From the NCBI GenBank assembly GCA_964017195.1, contig OZ024890.1, forward strand, positions 71,255,276 through 71,319,275: a stretch of DNA of 64,000 bases, in the 5' to 3' direction. Below, one piece after another: positions 47,101 to 60,200 of the stretch (its first letter is position 1; every line of letters starts with the position of its first letter). The stretch is from Siderastrea radians (taxonomy: Eukaryota > Cnidaria > Anthozoa > Scleractinia > Rhizangiidae). The translations under genes were made by a program, and so were the position numbers. Under the pieces are notes generated by a model that saw only the letters and a program-made list of their open reading frames with translations, made no database searches and was not told where the DNA came from.

Positions 47101-50100
47101 AAAATCAGCACTTTTTTGAGGGACCCACCCCACCCCTCTCAAAACTGAAATTCCCACCTTATCGACAAAATCACAGACTTTCTTTACAATAAACTTTTTT
47201 TTCTGATAGCCCCGAGGGATTTGCATTATTATTGGGCATTTGCGCAGCCTTGCGCAGCCTTGCGCAGCCTTGCGCATTTAAAAACACCTTTCTTAGCCTC
47301 TGGGAATGCCCTAAAATGGGGTTTTTTCCCCTAAGGATCGCACATATCGCGCCTTCGTTGTGCTTTTGCACAAAAGGAATTTTTTTCGTATGGTCCCAAT
47401 GGAATTGAATGCATTTTGGACCTTTGTGCATGCAGCTGAGAGCGCCAGTTAGCTTTTTTAGCCTCTGGGAAGACCCCAAAATGGGTTTTTTCCTAATTAT
47501 CGCACGTATCGCGCCTTCTTTTTGCTTTTGTACAAAAGGAATTTTTTTCGGATGGTCCCAAAGGAATTGAATGCATTTTGGACCTTTGTACATGCAGCTG
47601 AGAGCGCCAGTTAGCTTTTTTAGCCTCTGGGAATGCCCCAAAATGGGGTTTTTCCCTAAGGATCGCACATATCGCGCCTTCTTCGTGCTTATGCAGAAAA
47701 GGAATTTTTTTCGGATTGTCCCAAAGGGATTGAATGCATTTTGGATCTTTGTGCATGCAGCTGAGAGCGCCAATTAGCTTTTTTCTGCTTTTGGGGGCTA
47801 ATTTAAGCCCTGAAAAAGTGCAGCATGTTTTAGTATCGCCAAATTCGATAAAGGTAGTGCCAAATGGAATATTTTTTGGTGCCGCAACGGGATCTGGGGT
47901 GCTTTTTTGCTGGGGCCGTTGCACCAAAATCAGCACCTTTTTGAGGGACCCACCCCACTCCTCTCAAAACTGAAATTCCCACCTTATCGACAAAATCACA
48001 GACTTTCTACACAATAAACTTTTTTTCTGATAGCCCCGAGGGATTTGCATTATTATTGGGCCTTTACGAAGCCTTGCGGAGCCTTGCGCATTTAACAACA
48101 CCTTTTTTAGCCTCTGGGAATGCCCCACAATGGGGTTTTTTCCCTAAGGATCGCACATCTCGCGCCTTCTTTATGCTTTTGCACAAAAGCATCTTTTTTC
48201 GGATGGTCCCAAAGGGATTGAATGCATTTTGGACCTTTGTGCATGCAGCTGAGAGCGCCAATTAGCTTTTTTCTGCTTTTTGGGGCCAATTCAAGCTCTA
48301 AAAAAGTGCAGCATGTTTTAGTATCGCCAAATTCGATAAAAATAGTGCCAAATGGAATGTTTTTTGGTGCCGCAACGGGATCTGGGGTGCTCTTTTCTGC
48401 TGGGGCCTTTGCACCGAACTCAGCACTTTTTTGAGGGACCCACCCCACCCCTCTCAAAACTGAAATATCCACCTTATCGACAAAATCGGAGACTTTCTAC
48501 ACAATAAACTTTTTTTTCTGATAGCCCCGAGGGATTTGCATTATTATTGGGCCTTTGCGCAGCAGTGTGCAGCCTTGCGAATTTAACAACACCTTCTTTA
48601 GCCTCTGGGAATGCCCCAAAATAAGTTTTTTTCCCTAAGGATCGCACATCTCGCGCCTTCTTTCTGCTTTTGCACAAAAGGAAATTTTTTCAGATAGTCC
48701 CAAAGGGATTGATTGCATTGTGGACCTTTGTGCATGCAGTTGAGAAACGCCAGTTAGGTTTTAGCCTCTGGAAATGCCCCAAACCGGGGTTTTTTCCCTA
48801 AGGATCGCACATATCGCGCTTTCTTTGTGCTTTTGCACAAAAGGAATTTTTTTGGATGGTCCCAAAGGGATTGAATGCATTTTGGACCTTTGTGCATGCA
48901 GCTGAGAGCGCCAATTAGCTTTTTTCTGCTCTCTGGGGCTAATTGAAGCCCTGAAAAAGTGCAGCATGTTTTAGTATCGCCAAATTCGATAAAAATAGTG
49001 CCAAATGGAATGTTTTTTGGTGCCGCAACGGGATGTGGGGTGCTTTTGTGCTGGGACCATCGCACCAAAATCAGCACTTTCTTGAGGGACCCACCCCACC
49101 CCTCTCAAAACTGAAATTCCCACCTTATCGACAAAATCACAGACTTTCTACACAATAATTTTTTCCGATAGCCCCGAGGGATTTGCATTATTATTGGGCC
49201 TTTGGACAGCCTTGCGCAGCCTTGCGCAGCCTTGCGCATTTAACAAGACTTTTTTTAGCCTCTGGGAATGCCCCAAAATGGGATTTTTTGACTAAGGATT
49301 GCACATATTGCGCATTCTTTGTGCTTTTGCACAAAAGGAATTTTTTTCAGATGGTCCCAAAGGGACTGAATGCCTTTTGGACCCTTGTGCATGCAGCTGA
49401 GAGCGCCAGTTAGCTTTTTTAGCCTCTGGGAAGGCCCCAAAATGGGGTTTTTTCCTAAGGACCGCACATATCGCGCTTTCTTTGTGCTTTCACACAAAAG
49501 GAATTTTTTTCGGATGGTCCCAAAGGGATTGAATGCATTTTGGACCTTTGTGCATGCAGCTGAGAGCGCCAATTAGTTTTTTCTGCTTTTTGGGGCTAAT
49601 TAAAGGCTTGTAAAAATGCAGCATGTTTTAGTATCGCCAAATTCGATAAAAATAGTGCCAAATGGAATGTTTTTTGGTGCTGCAACGGGATCTGAGGTGC
49701 TTTTGTGCTGGGGTCGTTGCAACAAAATCAGCACTTTTTTGAGGGACCCACCCCACCGCTCTCAAAACTGAAATTCCCACCTTATCGACAAAATCACAGA
49801 CTTTCTACACAATAAACTTTTTTTTCTGATAGCCCTGAGGAATTTACATTATTATTGGGCCTTTGCGCAGCCTTGCGCAACCTTGCGCAGCCTTGCACAT
49901 TTAACACCACCTTTTTTAGACTCTGGGAAAGCCCCAAAATGGGGTTTTTTCCCTAAGGATCGCACATATCGCGCCTTCTTTGTGCTTTTGCACAAAAGAA
50001 ATTTTTTTCGGATGGTCCCAAAGGGATTGAATGAATTTTGGACCTTTTTGCGTGCAGCTGAGAGCGCCAGTTAGCTTTTTTAGCCTCTGGGAATGCCCCA

Positions 50101-50450
50101 AAATGGGGTTTTTTCCGTAAGGACCGCACATATTGCGCTTTCTTTGTTCTTTTGCACAAAAGGAATTTTTTTCGGATGGTCCCAAAGGGATTGAATGCAT
50201 TTAGGATCTTTGTGCATGCAGCTGAGAGCGCCAATTAGTTTTTTTCTGCTTTTTAAGGCTAATTCAAGCCCTGAAAAAGTGCAGCATGTTTTAGTATCGC
50301 CAAATTCGATAAAAATAGTGCCAAATGGAATGTTTTTTGGTGCTGCAACGGTATCTGGGGGGCTTTTGTGCTGTGGCCGTTGCACCTAAGCCAGCACTTT
50401 TTTGAGGGACCCACCCTGCCCCGTTCAAAACTGAAATTCCCACCTGATCG
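41146..50450 (+). repeat. Higher-order satellite array, L subfamily (right block)
   Basis: Fifteen B1 modules lie between 41,620 and 50,240. The block begins with a duplicate of the 20.6-22.1 kb stretch (offset 20,566, including the A-rich lesion). Towards its right end (48.2-50.45 kb) it resembles 25.0-27.2 kb (offset about 23,270, or about 19.1 kb once the 4.1-kb transposon between them is discounted). No gene, RNA or other insertion is seen. Confidence 0.93.
44060..47620 (+). repeat. 1,769-bp near-identical tandem duplication
   Basis: Bases 44,060-45,830 recur at offset 1,769 (45,829-47,600); the offset becomes 1,779 after 47,260 because the second copy has one extra gcgcagcctt decamer. 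Differences are very few, for example gggaccc/gggactt near 44,566 and 46,335. Both copies contain a B2 fused directly to an A monomer at ttgcattatgattgcagctg (44,664 and 46,433). The duplicated segment spans three B1 modules. Confidence 0.9.
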
Positions 50451-53400
50451 ACAAAATCGCAGACTTTCTACACAAACTTTTTTCTGATAGCCCCGAGGGA
50501 TTTGCATTATTATTGGGCCAGTGCGCAGCCTTGCGCAACCTTGCGCAGTTAACAACACCTTTTTAAGCCTCTGGGAATGCCCCAAAATGGGGTTTTTTCC
50601 CTAAGAATCGCACACATCGCGCATTCTTTGTGCGTTTGAACAAAAGGAAATTTATATTTTTCGGATGGTCCCAAAGGGATTGAATGCATTTTGGACCTTT
50701 GTGCATGCAGCTGAGAGCGCCAGTTAGCTTTTTTAGCCTCTGGGAAAGCCCACAATGGGGTTTTTCCCCTAAGGATCGCACATATGGCGCATTCTTTGTG
50801 CTTTTGCACAAAGGGAATTTTTTCGGGTGGTCCCGAAGGGATTGAATGCATTTTGGACCTTGGTGCATGCAGCTGAGAGCGCCAATTAGCTTTTTTTCTG
50901 CTTTTAGGGGCTAAATCAAGCCCTCAAAAAGTGCAGCACTTTTTAGTATCGCCAAATTCGATAAAAATAGTGCCAAATGGAATGTTTTTTGGTGCCGCAA
51001 GGGGATCTGGGGTGCTTTTGTGCTGGGGCCGTCGCACCAAAATCAGCACTTTTTTGAAGGACCCACTCCACCCATCTCAAAACTGAAATTTCCACCTTAT
51101 CGACAAAATCGCAGACTTTCTACACAATAAAGTTTTTTTTCTTGTAGTTCCGAGAGATTTGCATTATTATTGGGCCAGTGGGCAGCCATGCGCAGTTAAC
51201 AAAACCTTTTTTAGCCTCTGGGAATGCCCCAAAATGGGGTTTTTTTTCCCTAAGGATCGCACATATCGCGCCTTCTTTGTGCTTTTGCACAAATGAATTT
51301 TTTTCGGATGGTCCCAAAGGGATTGAATGCATTTTGGAACTTTGTGCATGCAGCTGAGAGCACCAGTTAGCTTTTTTAGCCTCTGGGAAGGCCCCAAAAT
51401 GGGGTTTTTTACGTAAGGACCGCACATATCGCGCTTTCTTTGTTCTTTTGCACAAAAGGAATTTTTTTCGGATGGTCCCAAAGGGATTGAATGCATTTAG
51501 GATCTTTGTGCATGCAGCTGAGAGCGCCAATTAGTTTTTTCTGCTTTTTAAGGCTAATTCAAGCCCTGAAAAAGTGCAGCATGTTTTAGTATCGGCAAAT
51601 TCGATAAAAATAGTGCCAAATGGAATGTTTTTTGGTGCTGCAACGGGATCTGAGGTGCTTTTGTGCTGGGGTCGTTGCAACAAAATCAGCACTTTCTTGA
51701 GGGACCCACCCCACCACTCGCAAAACTGAAATTCCCACCTTATCGACAAAATCGCAGACTTTCTACACAATAAACTTTTTTTTCTGATTGCCCCGAGGGA
51801 TTTGCATTATTATTGGGCCAGTGCGCAGCCTTGCGCAGCCTTGCCCAGTTAAGAACACCTTTATTAGACTCTGGGAATGCCCCAAAATGGGGTTTTTTCC
51901 CTAAGGATCACACATATGGCGCCCTCTTTGTGCTTTTGCACAAAAGGAATTTTTTCGGATGGTCCCAAAGGGATTGAATGCATTTTGGACCTTTCTGCAT
52001 GCAGCTGAGAGCGCCAATTAGCTTTTTTCTGCTTTTGGGGGCTAATTCAATTCGTGAAAAAGTGCAGCACTTTTTAGTATCGCCAAATTCGATAAAAGTA
52101 GTGCCAAATGGGATGTTTTTTGGTGCCGCAACGGGATCTGGGGTGCTTTTGTGCTGGGGCCGTTGCACCAAAATCAGCACTTTTTTGAGGGACCCACCTT
52201 ACCCCTCTCAAAACTGAAATTTCTACCTTGTCGACAGATTGGAGACTTTCTACACAATAAACTTTTTTTCTGATAGCCCCGAGGGATTTGCATTATTATT
52301 GGGCCAGTGCACAGCCTTGCGCAGCCTTGCGCAGTTAACAACACCTTTCTTAGCCTCTGCGAAGGCCCCGAAATGGAGTTTTTTCCCTAAGGAACGCACA
52401 TATCGCGCCTTCTTTGTGTTTTTGCACAAAAGGAATTTTTTCGGATGGTCCCAAAGGGATTGAATGCATTTTGCACCTTTGTGTATGCAGCTGGGAGCGC
52501 CAATTAGCTTTTTTCTGCTTTTTGGGGCTAATGTAAGCCCTGAAAAAGTGGAGCACTTTTTAGTATCGCCAAATTCGATAAAAATAGTGCCAAATGGAAT
52601 GTTTTTTGGTGCCGCAAGGGGATCTGGGGTTCTTTTGTGCTTTGGCCGTTGCACCAAAATCAGCCCTTTTTTGAGGGACCCACCCCACCCCTCTCAAAAC
52701 TGAAATTTCCACCTTATCGACAAAACCGCAAACTTTCTACACAATAAACTTTTTTTCTGATAGCCCCGAGGGACTTGCATTATTATTGGGCCAGTGCGCA
52801 GCCTTGCGCAGCCTTGCGCAGCCTTGTGCAGTTAACAACACCTTGTTTAGCCTGTTGAAATGCCCCAAAATGGTGTTTTTTCCCTAAGGATCGTAGAGAT
52901 CGCGCGTTCTTTGTGCTTTTGCACAAAAGGAATTTTATTCGGATGGTCCCAAAAGGATTCAATGCAGTTTGCACCTTTGTGCATGCAGCTGAGAGTGCCA
53001 GTTAGCTTTTTTACCCTCTGGGAAGGCCCCAAAATGTGAGTTTTTCCATAAGTATCGCACGTATCATGCCTTCATTGTGCCTTTGCACAAAAGGAATTTT
53101 TTTGGGATGGTCCCAAAGGGATTGAATGCAGTTTAGACCTTTGTGCATGCAGCCTAGATCGCCAATTAGCTTTTTTCAGTTTTTTGGGGCTAATTCAAGC
53201 CCTGAAAAAGTGCAGCACTTTTTAGTATCGCCAAATTCGATAAAAATAGTGCCAAATGGAATGTTTTTTGGATCCGCAAGGGGATCTGGGGTGCTTTTGT
53301 GCTGGGACCGTTGCACCAAAATCAGCACTTTTTTGAGGGACCCACCCCAACCCTCTCAAAACTGAAATTTCCACCTTATCGACAAAATTGCAGACTTTCT

Positions 53401-56400
53401 ACACAATAAACTTTTTTTTCTGATAGCCCCGAGGGATTTGCATTATTATTGAGCCAGTGCGCAGCCTTGCGCAGCCTTGCGCAGTTAACAACACCTTTTG
53501 TTTTTACCCTTTGGGAATGCCCCAAAATGTGATTTTTTCCCTAAGGATCGCAAATATCGCGGCTTCTTTGTGCTTTTGCACAAAATTAATTTTTTTCGGA
53601 TGGTCTCAAAGGGATTAACTACATTTTGGACCTTTGTGCATGCACCTGAGAGCACCAGTTAGCTTTTTTATCCTCTGGGAAAGTCCAAAATGGGGTTTTT
53701 TACCTAAGGATCGCACATAACGCGCATTCTTTGTGCTTTTGCAGAAAGGGAATTTTTTTCGGATGGTCCCGAGGGGATTGAATGCATTTTGGACCTTTTT
53801 GCATGCAGCTGAGAGCGCCAGTTGGCTTTTGTAGCCTCTGGGAAGGCCCCAAAATGGGGTTTTTTTCCCTAAGGATCGCACAAATCGCGCCTTCTTTGTG
53901 CTTTTGCACAAGACGAATTTTGCTTTTGTGCCGGGGCCGTTGCACCAAAATCAGCATTTTTTTCAGCGAGCCACCCCACCCCTCTCAAAACTGAAATTCC
54001 CAAATTATCGACAAAATTGCAGACTTTCTACACAATAAACTTTTTTCTCTGATAGCCCCGAGGGATTTGCATTATTATTGGGCCAGTGCGCAGACTTGCA
54101 CAGCCTTGCGCAGTTAACAACACCTTTCTTAGCCTCTGGGAAGGTCAATAATGGTTTTTTTCCCTAAGGATCGCACATATCGCGCCTTCTTTGTGCTTTT
54201 GCACAAAAGGAATTTTTTGCGGATGGTCCCAGAGGGATTGAATGCATTTTGGACCTTTGTGCATGCAGCTGAGAGCGCCAGTTAGCTTTTTTAGCCTCTG
54301 GGAAGGCCCCAAAATGGGGTTTTATCCCCAAAGGATTGCACATATCACGCTTTCTTTGTGCTTTTGCACAAAGGGAATTTTTTGCAGATGGTCCCAAAGG
54401 GAATGAATGCATTTTGGACCTTTGTGCATGCAGCTGAGAGCGCAAGTTAGCTTTTTTAGCCTCTGGGAAGGCCTCAAAACGGGGTTTTTTCCCTAAGGAT
54501 CGCACATATCACGGTTTCTTTGTGCTTTTGCACAAAAGGAATTTTTTTTGGGATGGTTCCAATTGAATTGAATGCATTTGGGACCTTTGTGCATGCAGCT
54601 GAGAGCGCATATTAGCTTTTTTCCGCTCTTTGGGGCTAATTGAAGCCCTGAAAAAATACAGGATGTTTTAGTATCGCCAAATTCGATAAAAATAGTGCCA
54701 AATGGAATGTTTTTGGGTGCGGCAACGGGATCTGGGGTGCTTTTGTGCTGGGGCCGTTGCAAAAATAAGCACTTTTTTTAAGGGACCCACCCCACCCCTC
54801 TCAAAACTGAAATTCCCACCTTATCGACAAAATCGCAGACTTTCAACACAATATTTTCTTTTCTGATAGCCCCAAGGGATTTGCATTATTATTGGGCCAG
54901 TGTGCAGCCTTGCGCAGGTGACAACACCTTTTTTAGCCTCTAGGAAGGCCAAAATTTGGTGTTTTTTCCCTAAGGATCGCACATATCGCGCCTTCTTTGT
55001 GCTTTCGCACAAAAGGAATTTAATTCGGATGGTACCAAAGGGATTGAATGCATTTTGGACCTTTGTGCATGCAGGTGAGAGCGCCAGTTAGCTTTTTTAA
55101 CCTTTGGAAAGGCCCTAAAATGGGGTTTTCTCCATAAGGATCGCACATATCACGCTTTCTTTGTGCTTTTGCACAAAAGGAATTTTTTTCGGATGGTCCC
55201 AGAGGGATTGAATGCATTTTGGACCTTTGTGCATGCAGCTGAGAGCGCCAGCTAGCTTTTTTAGCCTCTGGGAAGGCCCCAAAATGGGTTTCTTCCCTAA
55301 GGATCGCAAATATCACGCTTTCTTTGTGCTTTTGCACAAAAAAGTTTTTTTCGGATGGTTCCAAAGGGATTGAATGCATTTGGGACCTTTGTGCATGCAG
55401 CTGAGAGCGCCAATTAGCTTTTTTCTGCTTTTTGGGGCTAATTCAAGCCCTGAAAAAGTGCAGCATGTTTTAGTATCGCCAAATTCGATAAAAATAGTGC
55501 CAAATGGAATGCTTTTTGGTGCCGTAACAACGGGATCTGAGGTGCTTTTGTGCTGGGGTCGTTGCACCAAAATCAGCACTTTTTTGAGGGACCCACCCCA
55601 CCCCTCTCAAAACTGAAATTCCCACCTTATCGAGAAAATCGCAGACTTTCTACACAATAAACTTTTTTTTCGGATAGCCCCGAGGGACTTGCATTATTAT
55701 TGGGCCAGTGCGCAGCCTTGCGCAGCCTTGCAAGGTTAACAACACTTTTTTTAGCCTCTGGGAAGGCCAAAAATCTGTTTTTTTTTCTAAGGATCGCACA
55801 TATCGCGCCTTCTTTGTGCTTTTACACAAAAGGACTTTTTCTCTTATGGTCCCAGAGGGATTGAATGCATTTTGGACCTTTCTTCATGTAGCTTAGAGCG
55901 CCAGTTAGCTTTTTTAGCCTCTGGAAAGGCCCAAAATGGGGTTTTTTCCCTAAGGTTCGCACATATCACGCTTTCTTTGTACTTTTGCACAAAAGGAATT
56001 TTTTTCGGATGGTCCCAAATGGATTGAATGCATTTGGGACCTTTGTGCATGCAGCTGAGAGCGCCAATTAGCTTTTTTCTGCTTTTTGGGGCTAATTCAA
56101 GCCCTGAAAAAGTGCAGCATGTTTTAGTATCGCCAAATTCGTTAAAAATAGTGCCAAATGGATGTTTTTTGGTGCCGCAACGGGATCTGGGGTGCTTTTG
56201 TGCTGGGGTCGTTGCACCAAAATCAGCACTTTTTTGAGGGACCCACCCCACCCCTCTCAAAAATGAAATTCCCACCTTATCGAAAAAAATCGCAGACTTT
56301 CTACACAATAAACTTTTTTTTCTGATAGCCCCGAGGGATTTGCATTATTATTGGGCCCGTTCGCAGCCTTGCGCAGCCTTGCGCAGTTAAGAACGCCTTT

Positions 56401-57239
56401 TTTATCCTCTGGGAAGGCCCAAAATGGGGTTTTTTCCCTAAGGATCGCACAGATCGCGCCTTCTTTGTGCTTTTGCACAAAAGTAATTTTTTTTCGATGG
56501 TCCTAGAGGGATTGAATGCATTTTGGACGTTTGTACATCCAGCTGAGAGCGCCAGTTAGCTTTTTTAGCTTCTGGGAAGGCCCCAAAATGGGTTTTTTTC
56601 GCTAAGGATCGCACATATCACGCTTTCTTTGTGCTTTTGCACAAAAGGAATTTTTTTCGGATGGTCCCAAAGAGATTGAATGCATTTGGGACCTTTGTGC
56701 AGGCAGCTGAGAGCGCCAATTCGCTTTTTTCTGCTTTTTGGGGCTAATTCAAGCCCTGAAAAAGTGTAGCATGTTTTAGTATCGCCAAATTCGATAAAAA
56801 TAGTGCCAAATGGAATGTTTTTTGGTGCCGCAACGGGATCTGGGGTGCTTTTGTGCTGGGGCCGTCGCACCAAAATCAGCACTTTTTTGAGGGACCCACC
56901 CCACCCCTCTCAATACTGAAATTCCCACCTTATCGACAAAATCGCAGACTTTTTACACAATAAACTTTTTTTTCTGATAGCCCCGAAGGATTTGTATTAT
57001 TATTGGGCCAGTGCGTAGCCTTGCACTGTTAGCAACACCTTCTTTAGGCTCTGGGAATGCCCCAAAATGGGGTTTTTTCCCTAAGGATCGCACATATCGC
57101 GCCTTCTTTGTTCTTTTGAAGAAAAGGAATTTTTTTCGGAAGGTCCCAAAGGGATTGAATGCATTTGGAGCTTTGTGCATACAGCCGAGAGCTCCAGTTA
57201 GCTTTTTGAGCCTCTGGGAAGGGCCCAAAATGCGGTTTT

Positions 57240-60200
57240 TTCCATCTTACCGACAAAATCACAGACTTTCTACACAATAAACTTTTTTTTCTGATAGCCC
57301 CGAGTTATTTGCATTATTATTGGGCCAGTGCGCAGCCTTGCGCAGCTTTGCGCAGTTAACAACACCTTTTTTATTCTCTGAAAAGGCCCCAAAATGGGGT
57401 TTTTTCCCTAATAATCGCACATAACGCGCCTTCTTTGTTCTTTTGAACAAAAGGAATTTTTTTGGGACGGGCCATTTGGGATTGAATGCATTTGGGAGCT
57501 TTGTGCATGCAGCCGAGAGCGCCAGTTAGCTTTTAGAGCCTCTGGGAAGGCCCCAAAATGGGGTTTTTTCCACCTTATCGACAAAATCGCAGACTTTCTA
57601 GACAATAGACGTTTTTTTCTGATAGCCCCAAGGGATTTGCATTATTATTGGGCCAGTGCGCAGCCTTGCGCAGCCTTGTGCAGCCTTGCACAGCCATGCG
57701 CAGTTAACAACACCTTTTTTAGCCTCTAGAAATGCCCCAAAATAAGGATCGCACATATCGCGCCTTCTTTGTTCTTTTGAACAAAAGGAATTTTTTTCAG
57801 ATGATCCCAAAGGGATTGAATGCATTTTGGACCTTTGTGCATGCAGCTGAGAGCGAAAATTAGGTTTTTTCTGCTTTGTGGGTCTAATTCAAGCCCTGAA
57901 AAAGTGCAGCAGTTTTTAGTATCGGCAAATTCCATAAAAATAGTGCCAAATGGAATGGTTTCTGGTGCCGCAACGGGATCTGGGCTGCTTTTGTGCTGGG
58001 GCCGTTGCACCAAAACCAGCACTTTTTTGAGAGACCCACCCCACCCTTCTCAAAACTGAAATTTCCACCTTATCGACAAAATTGCAGACTTTCTACACAA
58101 AAAACTTTATTTTCTGATAGCCCCAAGGGATTTGCATTATTATTAGGCCAGTGCGAAGCCTTGCGCAGCCTTGCGCAGTTAGCAACACTTTTTTTAGGCT
58201 CTGGGAATGCCCCAAAATGGGGTTTTTTCCCTAAGGTTCGCACATATTGCGCCTTCTTTGTGCTTTTGCACAAAAGGAATTTTTTTCGGACGGTCCAAGA
58301 GGGATTGAATGCATTTGGGAGCTTTGTGCATGCAGCCGAGAGCGCCAGTTAGCTTTTTGAGCCTCTGGGAAGGCCCCAAAATGGGTTTTTTTCCACCTTA
58401 TCGACAAAATCGCAGACTTTCTACGTAATAAACTTTTTTTCTGATAGTCCCGAGGGATTTGCATTATTATTGGGCCAGTGCGCAGCCTTGCGCAGCCTTT
58501 CGCAGTTAACAACACCTTTTTAAGCCTCTGGGAATGCCCCAAAATGGGGATTTTCCCTAAGGATCGCACATATCGCGCCTTCTTTGCTCTTTTGAGCAAA
58601 CGCAATAGTTTTTGGATGGTCCCAAAGGGATTGAATGCATTTGGGAGCTTTGTGCATGCAGCTGAGAGCGCCAGTTAGCTTTTTGAGCCTCTGGGAAGGC
58701 CCCAAATTGGGGTGTTTTCCACCTTTTCGACAAAATCGCAGACTTTATACACAATAAACTTTTTTTTCCGATAGCCCCGAGGGATTTGCATTATTATTGG
58801 GCCAGTGCGTAGCCTTGCGCAGCCTTGTGCAGTTAACAGCACCTTTTTTGGCCTCTGGGAATGCCCCAAAATGGGGTTTTTTCCCTAAGGATCGCACATA
58901 TCGCGCCTTCTTTGTTCTTTTGAACAAAAGGAATTTTTTTCAGATGATCCCAAAGGGATTGAATGCATTTTGGACCTTTGTGCATGCAGCTGAGAGCGAA
59001 AATTAGGTTTTTTCTGCTTTGTGGGGCTAATTCAAGCCCTGAAAAAGTGCAGCAGTTTTTAGTATCGGCAAATTCGATAAAAATAGTGCCAAATGGAATG
59101 GTTTCTGGTGCCGCAACGGGATCTGGGCTGCTTTTGTGCTGGGGCCGTTGCACCAAAACCAGCACTTTTTTGAGAGACCCACCCCACCCTTCTCAAAACT
59201 GAAATTTCCACCTTATCGACAAAATTGCAGACTTTCTACACAATAAACTTTTTTTTCTGATAGCCCCAAGGGATTTGCATTATTATTAGGCCAGTGCGAA
59301 GCCTTGCGCAGCCTTGCGCAGTTAGCAACACCTTTTTTAGGCTCTGGGAATGCCCCAAAATGGGGTTTTTTCCCTAAGGTTCGCACATATCGCGCCTTCT
59401 TTGTGCTTTTGCACAAAAGGAATTTTTTTCGGACGGTCCAAGAGGGATTGAATGCATTTGGGAGCTTTGTGCATGCAGCCGAGAGCGCCAGTTAGCTTTT
59501 TGAGCCTCTGGGAAGGCCCCAAAATGGGGTTTTTTCCACCTTATCGACAAAATCGCAGACTTTCTACACAATAAACTTTTTTTCCTGATAGCCCCAAGTT
59601 ATTTGCATTATTATTGGGCCAGTGCGCAGCCTTGCGCAGCCTTTCGTAGTTAACAACACCTTTTTAAGCCTCTGGGAATGCCCCAAAATGGGGATTTTCC
59701 CTAAGGATCGCACATATCGCGCCTTCTTTGCTCTTTTGAGCAAAGGCAATTGTTTTTGGATGGTCCCAAAGGGATTGAATGCATTTGGGAGCTTTGTGCA
59801 TGCAGCTGAGAGCGCCAGTTAGCTTTTTGAGCCTCTGGGAAGGCCCCAAATTAAGGTTTTTTCCACCTTTTCGACAAAATCGCAGACTTTCTACACAATA
59901 AACTTTTTTTTCTGATAGCCCCAAGGGATTTGTATTATTATTATGCCAGTGCGCAGCCTTGCGCAGCCTTGGGCAGTTAACAACACCTTTTTTAGCCTCT
60001 GGGAATGCCCCAAAATGGGGTATTTTCCCTAAGGATCGCACATATCGCGCCTTCTTTGTTCTTTTGAACAAAAGGAATTTTTCTTTGGATGGTCCCAAAG
60101 GGATTGAATGCATTTGGGAGCTTTGTGCGTGCAGCCGAGAGCGCTAGTTAGCTTTTGGAGCCTCTGGGAAGGCCCCAAAATGGGGTTTTTTCCACCTTAT

